Shown: positions 60,101 through 64,000 of the stretch, one piece after another
Numbering within the stretch: the first letter of the stretch is position 1
Layout of the letters: the number at the start of each line of letters is the position of its first letter
Source of the DNA: Megascapheus bottae
Lineage: Eukaryota; Chordata; Mammalia; Rodentia; Geomyidae
DNA length: 64,000 nt
Direction: 5' to 3'
NCBI GenBank assembly: GCA_024803745.1
Contig: JANJXV010000040.1
Location: forward strand, 1,853,414-1,917,413
Notes under the pieces: generated by a model
The model's input: the letters and a program-made list of their open reading frames with translations, nothing else
What the model was told of the DNA's origin: nothing
Databases searched by the model: none
Made by a program: the position numbers and the translations under genes

Positions 60101-61606
60101 GTGTGAGGATCCGGGTTCTGAGCCAGGCGGGGCAGGAAAGTCTGTGAGGAACAGGAAGAGTCTCGGGGGCTAGGAGTGGGCTGGGGAGAACTTCACACCT
60201 GCAGCCAGGCTAGCTGTCCAGGGACAGAGGGGCAGACACACCTTGGGCTCCATGGGCTCAGTCTGCTGTGCCAACTCCAGGCCAGAGGGGTCTTTAGAGG
60301 TCATTTAAAGGTCAGAGTTTGATACTGGGTTCCCGTGGGGCTTTAGAACCTCAGTGCAGAAGAGAAAGTCAATAGGGGGTGAAGGGTTTTGTCTAAGAAA
60401 ATAAAAGTGACTTTGGATGTTATTGTCTTGTTGTCAGTCGTGGGGCTTGAACTCAGGGCCCACGCACTATCCCTGAGCTCTTTTTGCTCAAGGCTGGTGC
60501 TTTCCTGCTTTAGCCACAGCTCCGTTTCTGATTTTCCGGGTGGTTTTTTTGGAGACAAGAGGCTCATGGACTTTTCTACCCGGACTGGCTCGCCTAGCAG
60601 TCACCAAAATACCAGGGTTCAGAGACCCCCCCCCGAGGCCTAACTTCCCGAGGGGTCACCCAAGAGCACCCCACCAAGCAAGCCTCAGGTCAGCCAAGGC
60701 CAATGGGTGGATAAGAGAGCGGCAAGAGCCACCAGCCCCAAGCCAGGGCCCTAGAAAACACACAACTCAGGAGGCTGAGCGCTGAGGATTCCTGGTCAAA
60801 GCCAGCCTGGGATGGAAAAATCCAAACGACTCCTCTCCATGGACTGGCAAAAGGCCGGGCGTGGAGCCTTGGCTCAAGGAGTGGAACACCAACCCAACAA
60901 AAGCAAGAGGCCACGAATGTGAACCCCAGTTCCCACACAAAACAAAAACAAACCTCTCCATCCCAGAAAGCAGAAGGCAAGGAGCTCCTGTCACCTGCTA
61001 CCCCGCCAGCCAGCCTAAGTCACCCGCGGGGAGGGGACGGGAGAGGCCCGTGTGGCTGTTCTGAGCCAGGGTGGCGTAGGCTGGGGTGTGAGAGATTTCC
61101 GACAGTCCCCCAACCCCACTGGAGAGACTTCCCCACTGGAAAACGAGCCCCAAGTTCCAGGAAACTGGTCCTGCCCGGGCACCGTCCAGCCAGAAGCCTC
61201 CCTCTTACCTTAAGCTTGGCTTGGATCTCACGAGCCTTGCGTCGGGCGAGCACCTGGATGTGACTGGAGACCTGGGGCCAGGGAAGAGAGAGGAGGGCTG
61301 GGGCTCAGCCTTTCCTTCCCCCCACAACCCGTGCTCCCCGACTCCTGGCCTCCACCCACCCCTGTTTTTCCCATCTGGCCTCACTACTGCCTCATCTGAA
61401 ATCTTAGGGAGCCGCTGATCCCTTGTAAGATGTGAGGACGGGGCCCCAGGGGAGGCGGGAGGTGTCTGAGATAGCCCCCCATCCCCTGCCCCAGTAGCTG
61501 GGGTACCAGGGCGGCCCCCCACCCCTCTTGAGCACACCCACCTGCTTCCGTGTGCGTGTCTTCCCTGTCCGCAGCTTGATGTAGCGTGCAATCAGCTCGT
61601 TCCGTC
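52575..61606 (-). CDS. TEAD4: TEAD4, TEA-domain transcription factor (partial: last ten coding exons)
   Basis: Ten minus-strand exons join in phase to encode the equivalent of human TEAD4 residues 77-434. TEAD4 binds CATTCC/GGAATG (MCAT) sites in the nucleus through its TEA domain and activates transcription with YAP/TAZ bound to its C-terminal domain. The window holds TEA helices 2-3, the proline-rich linker and the whole YAP-binding domain. Residues known to matter are intact: E263, D266, Q269, K297, W299, the palmitoylated C367 and Y429 (human numbering). The exon ranges are 61542-61606, 61209-61271, 58158-58286, 57620-57663, 57218-57273, 56399-56538, 55862-56035, 53134-53274, 52810-52962 and 52575-52688. 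TEAD4 is preferred over TEAD1-3 because of the linker ([11 protein letters not shown]), the C-terminus HHIYRLVKE and the TSPAN9 neighbour. The N-terminal exons and start codon lie beyond position 64000. The protein seems more diverged than expected for this family. Confidence 0.95.
52810..52962 (-). CDS. TEAD4: TEAD4 exon: YAP-binding domain with the palmitoylation cysteine (human residues 347-397)
   Basis: This 153-nt phase-0 exon begins [16 protein letters not shown] and ends with FTVLQ. It holds SPLCEYMIN, whose Cys (codon 52900-52902) corresponds to human C367, the auto-palmitoylated residue that fills the central lipid pocket. Oddities are Pro for Lys in LPEPYMMN and Gly/Cys for Ala/Arg near the start. 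The donor is GTGCCG, a weak 5' site. Confidence 0.96.
53134..53274 (-). CDS. TEAD4: TEAD4 exon: YAP-binding domain (human residues 300-346)
   Basis: This 141-nt phase-0 exon encodes [16 protein letters not shown], then [15 protein letters not shown], then [16 protein letters not shown]. The acceptor ends cacag and the donor is GTGCGAG, a weaker non-consensus 5' site. The [17 protein letters not shown] core is identical across TEADs. Confidence 0.96.
53386..53570 (+). mobile_element. B1/ID-like composite SINE in a TEAD4 intron
   Basis: It starts about 110 bp upstream, in transcript sense, of the exon at 53134-53274, and is antisense to TEAD4. Confidence 0.7.
53757..53905 (-). mobile_element. 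ID-like SINE with a partial B1 half
   Basis: Reverse copy, sense to TEAD4. Confidence 0.65.
54062..54257 (+). mobile_element. Two ID-like halves in tandem
   Basis: CACTGTGGCTCCAGGGTAGG and GTGGCACAAGTGGTAGAGC are both followed by AAGCAC. Confidence 0.6.
55149..55235 (+). mobile_element. B1-like SINE half
   Basis: CCTGCAATCCCAGCTCTCAGG, without an ID half. Confidence 0.65.
55356..55709 (-). mobile_element. B1/ID-like SINE split by a later insertion
   Basis: The ID half (55356-55440) and the end of the 7SL half (55672-55709) are in the same reverse orientation. The dimeric SINE at 55488-55671 separates them. Confidence 0.6.
55488..55671 (+). mobile_element. Dimeric tRNA/ID-like SINE nested in an older SINE
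   Basis: TGGCCTAATGGTAGAGTGC and GGGTTCAATTCC are followed by the second monomer and an A-rich tail. Confidence 0.8.
55716..55762. repeat. (ATC)n trinucleotide run in a TEAD4 intron
   Basis: CATCATCACCGTCACC-type triplets, imperfect. Confidence 0.85.
55862..56035 (-). CDS. TEAD4: TEAD4 exon: YAP-binding domain (human residues 242-299)
   Basis: This 174-nt phase-0 exon encodes 58 residues from [10 protein letters not shown] to FFLVKFW. It lies between a ccctag acceptor and a GTGAGTC donor. It holds LEAVDIRQ (E263, D266, Q269) and ends with K297 and W299, all contacts for YAP/TAZ that are unchanged here. About seven substitutions elsewhere are mostly conservative. Confidence 0.96.
56130..56185 (-). 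repeat. Probable MIR fragment in a TEAD4 intron
   Basis: GGCCTCAGTTTCCCCACTGG is the reverse MIR core. Confidence 0.45.
56399..56538 (-). CDS. TEAD4: TEAD4 exon: proline-rich linker and start of the YAP-binding domain (human residues 196-241)
   Basis: This 140-nt exon follows a gtgcag acceptor and ends in phase 0 at ACG before GTAGGG. It encodes [15 protein letters not shown], then [15 protein letters not shown], then [16 protein letters not shown]. The first part is the TEAD4-type proline-rich linker. The [14 protein letters not shown] part opens the immunoglobulin-like YAP-binding fold. Confidence 0.95.
56838..56953 (+). mobile_element. B1-like SINE half
   Basis: CATCCTAGCTACTCGGGAAG and GTTCAAAGCCAGCCTGGGC. 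Confidence 0.7.
57161..57196. repeat. (CA)n microsatellite in a TEAD4 intron
   Basis: About 17 CA units, only 21 bp beyond the 5' splice site of the exon at 57218-57273. Confidence 0.9.
57218..57273 (-). CDS. TEAD4: TEAD4 exon: linker (human residues 177-195)
   Basis: This 56-nt exon lies between an acceptor ending ctcccag and a GTAGGTGAG donor. It encodes [18 protein letters not shown] and the first base of a Gly codon. One base at its 5' end completes the Asp codon begun in the previous exon. It differs from human at about three places. Confidence 0.93.
57347..57494 (+). mobile_element. B1/ID-like SINE, truncated at the 5' end
   Basis: It begins within the 7SL half. The ID half is shortened. 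Confidence 0.65.
57620..57663 (-). CDS. TEAD4: TEAD4 exon: short linker exon (human residues 162-176)
   Basis: This 44-nt exon starts at an acceptor ending ttggcag and encodes [14 protein letters not shown] plus the first two bases of the next codon. The donor is GTGAGTAT. The split codon completes to Asp when joined to the next exon, as in human. The FWQG opening is conserved and the remainder is variable. Confidence 0.92.
57793..58016 (+). mobile_element. B1/ID-like composite SINE in a TEAD4 intron
   Basis: Complete copy filling nearly half of the 494-bp intron between the exons at 58158 and 57663. It is antisense to TEAD4. Confidence 0.8.
58158..58286 (-). CDS. TEAD4: TEAD4 exon: linker after the TEA domain (human residues 119-161)
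   Basis: This 129-nt exon encodes 43 residues beginning [12 protein letters not shown] and ending GPGYPVVSG. It is flanked by a ccccag acceptor and a GTGAGTG donor, both in phase 0. It is the start of the flexible linker between the DNA-binding and YAP-binding domains. About seven residues differ from the human sequence I recall, which is a lot for this family but lies in its least constrained part. Confidence 0.94.
58561..58775 (+). mobile_element. B1/ID-like composite SINE
   Basis: Both halves are present with a small duplication between them, followed by a GAAA tail. Confidence 0.75.
58776..58800. repeat. (GAAA)n SINE tail
   Basis: The GAAAGAAAG run forms the tail of the SINE at 58561-58775. 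Confidence 0.85.
58926..59107 (-). mobile_element. B1/ID-like composite SINE
   Basis: Reverse copy, inverted relative to 58561-58775. Confidence 0.75.
59118..59378 (-). mobile_element. Older B1-like plus tRNA-like SINE pieces
   Basis: Reverse B-box-like GGAGATCAAACCCAGGG and a 7SL-type end (GAGTATAGCTGGGGCTACAGG). Confidence 0.55.
60039..60152 (+). mobile_element. B1-like SINE half
   Basis: CCTGTCACCCCGGCTACTCAG and a GGGCAGGAAAGTCTGTGAGG end. Confidence 0.65.
60424..60590 (-). mobile_element. B1/ID-like SINE
   Basis: Reverse copy with a full ID half and part of the 7SL half. Confidence 0.75.
60760..60945 (+). mobile_element. B1/ID-like composite SINE
   Basis: The 7SL half is truncated at the 5' end. 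The ID half is diverged. Confidence 0.65.
61209..61271 (-). CDS. TEAD4: TEAD4 exon: TEA recognition helix (human residues 98-118)
   Basis: This 63-nt phase-0 exon lies between a ccccag acceptor and a GTAAGA donor. It encodes [17 protein letters not shown] then AKLK, which is helix 3 of the TEA domain. Helix 3 reads the MCAT site and contributes to nuclear localisation. I see no amino-acid change from human. Confidence 0.95.
61542..61606 (-). CDS. TEAD4: TEAD4 exon: TEA domain helix 2 (human residues 77-97)
   Basis: This 65-nt exon follows a tgcag acceptor. It starts with the last two bases of a split Gly codon and then encodes 21 residues, [12 protein letters not shown] then TGKTRTRKQ. It ends in phase 0 at CAG followed by the donor GTGGGT. 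The residues match human TEAD4 exactly as I recall it. They form TEA helix 2 and the loop that leads to the DNA-recognition helix. Confidence 0.95.
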
Positions 61607-61763
61607 CTGCAGGGACACCCACGGCCTCAGTGTGGGGGCGGGGGTGAGGACAGGAAAGACCCCCCCTCCCTGCCCACCCTGGGTGGGACATGGCACCGGG
61701 TCTGCGGGTACTCCTTTACCCTCCATGTGCCACGGAGAGTCTCCTGGCCCCAAGAAGGGGCTT

Positions 61764-61905
61764 GAGTGCCGGGGGGCTCACGACTGTCACCCCAGCTCCT
61801 TGGAAGGCTGCGATCTGAGGATCGTGGTTCAAATCCAGCCTGGCCAGGAAAAGTCCTTGAGACTCTCATGGCCAATAAACGAATCAGAAAAAAACAGAAA
61901 TGACC
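61764..61905 (+). mobile_element. B1-like SINE with the start of an ID half
   Basis: It lies about 160 bp upstream, in transcript sense, of the TEA-helix-2 exon, and is antisense to TEAD4. Confidence 0.7.
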
Positions 61906-62111
61906 CTAGAAGAATTGGGGGAGGCTCTCCAGAGAGGAATACAAGGTGAAGACCTGGGCTCCTCTGATTGTACAAAAAAATGGGAACAAGATGCTTTTAC
62001 TTTGCTGCTGCTTTTGTGTCCTTTGCTTTTTATCTTGGGTGCTGGTGTCTCTGTCTTTGGGGAGGGTGTGGGGGGGCACAGACATGGAGGGACAGAGGAA
62101 TCAGAGGCAGC

Positions 62112-62257
62112 TGGGGTCACCACTGGACATGGAAAGTGAACTCCACAGCTTATGGGGGGAGCGGACAGGAGGAGAAAAACGGAGAGAGTGAGGGGAGGGA
62201 GGGGACACTGGACTGTCCAAAAAGAAATGTTCTCGTGACCTGACTTATGGAACTGTC
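62112..62257 (+). repeat. Unclassified interspersed repeat, copy 2
   Basis: It matches 34722-34850 over about 140 bp: CTCCACAGCTTATGG, GGGAGGGGACACTGG and CGTGACCTGACTTATGGAAC. The element may extend 5' to about 61920. Confidence 0.5.
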
Positions 62258-62335
62258 AAGCTGAGCTGGGCCCCAGTGGATCCTACCTGTAACCCTAGCT
62301 ACTCAGGAGGCTGAGACCTCGCTATACATTGCCTT
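62258..62335 (+). mobile_element. B1-like SINE fragment
   Basis: TGTAACCCTAGCTACTCAGG only. Confidence 0.6.
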
Positions 62336-62383
62336 TGTCATAACAATTTTTTTAAACTTAATTGTTAAATCAATTAAAAAGCC

Positions 62384-62558
62384 AGGGCCAAGAGTGTAGA
62401 CTAGTAGCAGAGTGCTTGTCTAGCATGTATGAAGACCCAGGTTCGATCCCTTGGTGCAGAAAGTGGCACTGTGCTCAAATTGTAGAGCTCTAGCCTTGAA
62501 CAATCCTAAGGACAGCGCCCAGGCCCTGAGTTCAAGCCCCAGGACTGGATAAAAAAAT
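62384..62558 (+). mobile_element. Dimeric tRNA/ID-like SINE
   Basis: The first B box is GGTTCGATCCC. TAAAAAGCCAG occurs just before it and again after its A-rich tail, a probable target-site duplication. Confidence 0.8.
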
Positions 62559-62572
62559 AAATAAAAAGCCAG

Positions 62573-62780
62573 AGGGGCCGGGAGTGTGGCTTAGTTGATA
62601 GAGGACTTGCCTAGCGTGCATGAGGCCCTGGGTTCGATTCCTCAGTACCACATACACAGAATAAGCCAGAAGTGGTGTTGTGGCTCATATGTTAGAGTGC
62701 CAGCCCTGAGCAAAAGAAGCTCAAGGATAGCACTCAGGCCCTGAGTTCAAGCCCCAGGAGTGGCAAAAAAAAAAAAAAAG
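62573..62780 (+). mobile_element. Dimeric tRNA/ID-like SINE
   Basis: TGGCTTAGTTGATAGAGGAC and GGGTTCGATTCC, a second monomer and a 15-A tail. Its clean sequence suggests a younger insertion. Confidence 0.85.
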
Positions 62781-62784
62781 ATGA

Positions 62785-62835
62785 AGAAGGAGAAGGAGGA
62801 GGAGGAGGTGGAGGAGGAGGAGAAGGAGGAGAAGA
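62785..62835. repeat. (GGA/GAA)n run
   Basis: GAAGAAGGAG and GGAGGAGG triplets grow out of the A-tail of the SINE at 62573-62780. Confidence 0.85.
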
Positions 62836-62837
62836 AG

Positions 62838-63060
62838 ACAATCCATGAACAGCCTCACGCCTGTCATCCTAGCTACTCAGTATGCTGAGATCTGAGGATC
62901 AAGGTTCAAAGCCAGCCTAGGCACAAAAGGACCTGAGACTCTCATCTCGAATTAACCTCTAGAAAATGAGAAGTGGGATTTGGCTCAAGGGTAGGGCAGA
63001 GCTCAGGGACAACACCCAGGCCCAGAATTCAAACCCCCATGACCGACAAAAAAAAAAGGA
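62838..63060 (+). mobile_element. B1/ID-like composite SINE
   Basis: Both halves and an A-tail are present, with a deletion in the ID half. Confidence 0.75.
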
Positions 63061-63299
63061 GGGGGATGGGGGGACAGCTGGCCTTCTCTGGCCCACAGCT
63101 CAGAACTGGGTGGGCTTGGAGAGGAAGCTGTGGGGAGCAGGCCACATGCCACCTGGGCTGTAACCAGAGCATGGCTGGCCCCACAGCTGACCTTTCCACA
63201 CTGCCAAGGCTGAATTAAGAGGCCACCTTCAACAGACCCTGTCTGCCAGAAACCCTCACTGCCATGAGGACACCGACAGACCAGTCCGTGTCGGAGGAA

Positions 63300-63480
63300 G
63301 CGGGGAGAGGAGCAAATGTATTTCGACAGGTTCCTCAGTGGTTCTGGGAATGTCCAATAGTTCTCCTCTGTGTCTAGCTGGAGTTGCTCATGCTGCAGCT
63401 ATGACAATACAAGGTCAAAACCATTGCCTGAGGTTATAGAAAAGGGGTTCATACAAGTAAAGGGACCGGAGCCAAGCTAC
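63300..63480. other. Unique balanced-composition stretch in a TEAD4 intron
   Basis: Repeat-free sequence including GCAAATGTATTTCGACAGG and CTGGGAATGTCCAATAG (a GGAATG core). No exon signature is seen. Confidence 0.25.
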
Positions 63481-63583
63481 ATCTTACAACTTCTCAAGGG
63501 AGCCTAATCTCCCTGTCTCCCTGTGAGCCTGTGAGTGCGAGGTCTTCATCCCCGGTGAGACCCAGAGTTGGCAGGAGCCAGCT

Positions 63584-63584
<1 letters not shown>

Positions 63585-63639
<55 letters not shown>
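63585..63639. repeat. (GT)n microsatellite
   Basis: About 26 pure GT units. Confidence 0.95.
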
Positions 63640-63640
<1 letters not shown>

Positions 63641-64000
63641 ATCCTGCTGGGCTCTGCTTGGGTGGGCGTGCACCCCGCCCTGCAGGGTTCACAGGCCAGG
63701 GGAAGAGGGCAGCTGGGCATTGCAATATGGCAGGTGGCTGCTGCCCGCCCCAGAGGGGGCCTGGGTGGGGCTGGGAAAGACGCCCCCACTCATCTCAGCC
63801 ACAGGGTGGGCGCATCTGCTACGGACAGGTGTCCACCAGCCCCCGTTGGCAGCCCGGCCCACCAGGGGCAGGGCAGGCAGGGAGGGAGGGGAACCTGGGC
63901 CTGACCACAGACTGACCGGTGGAGGACGCCTGATACGGGGTCCACAGAGCTCAACTCCCATCTTCTCCTGACCCCACACTCCCCGGCTCCTTCTCAGTCA

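Larger units (their letters stand above)
58287..61208 (-). other. TEAD4 intron
   Basis: This intron of about 2.9 kb holds inverted SINEs (58561 plus; 58926 and 59118 minus; 60424 minus; 60760 plus) and possible MIR remnants near 59725-59960. No coding exon is seen. Confidence 0.8.
61607..64000 (-). other. TEAD4 intron (5' part of the gene lies beyond the window)
   Basis: No TEA-domain helix-1 exon is visible here. The stretch holds SINEs at 61764-61905 and from 62258 onward, a GGA run, a repeat shared with 34.7 kb, an AT-richer unique part near 63300-63480 and a GT microsatellite. It is intronic by position. Confidence 0.75.

Noticed and set aside
61607..64000. Search for the upstream TEAD4 exon with TEA helix 1 (CGRRKIILSDEGKMYG)
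   Set aside because: No matching frame is present on the minus strand, so it must lie beyond the window.

Overview
This is vertebrate nuclear DNA, almost certainly from a rodent. It is GC-rich and mostly non-coding, and it is crowded with two SINE types: B1(7SL)-plus-ID-like composites and dimeric tRNA/ID-like elements. That repertoire resembles what I recall from kangaroo rats and pocket mice (Heteromyidae). The species guess rests on memory of repeat style and is only moderately confident. No bacterial, viral or plasmid gene organisation is present.

Two neighbouring genes are recognisable, both on the minus strand and in the same order as I recall in human and mouse. The last ten coding exons of TEAD4 lie between 61606 and 52575. 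They run from the second half of the TEA DNA-binding domain to the stop codon, and a poly(A) signal follows at 52413-52418. The upstream exons are beyond the right edge. Every exon has good splice sites and compatible phases, and the exon sizes rebuild human residues 77-434 without a gap.

About 6 kb further on lies a CpG island (about 46.08-46.77 kb) with a probable untranslated first exon of TSPAN9. About 32 kb beyond that, inside a second CpG island (13.83-15.06 kb), is the first coding exon of TSPAN9 (13853-13915). The rest of the window, down to position 1, is TSPAN9 intron.

Both CpG islands carry GC-rich minisatellites on their flanks: 12.87-13.82, 15.05-15.66 and 44.87-46.05 kb. These arrays produce very long spurious open frames. 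Other non-coding content is a 0.85 kb GGAT-type array, many CA/GA/GGA simple repeats, roughly sixty SINE copies, a few old MIR/L2-like fragments, and short AT-rich unique islands that may be conserved non-coding elements.

TEAD4 is the DNA-binding partner of YAP/TAZ in Hippo signalling. TSPAN9 is a membrane tetraspanin. They are neighbours by conserved synteny and are not known to share a pathway. I found no undescribed multi-gene system. The points most worth checking are an in-frame 89-codon extension upstream of the TSPAN9 start, the repeat arrays touching TSPAN9 promoter and splice elements, a retrotransposed unit with a clear target-site duplication and an unexplained 3' body, and apparent GC-biased divergence of TEAD4.
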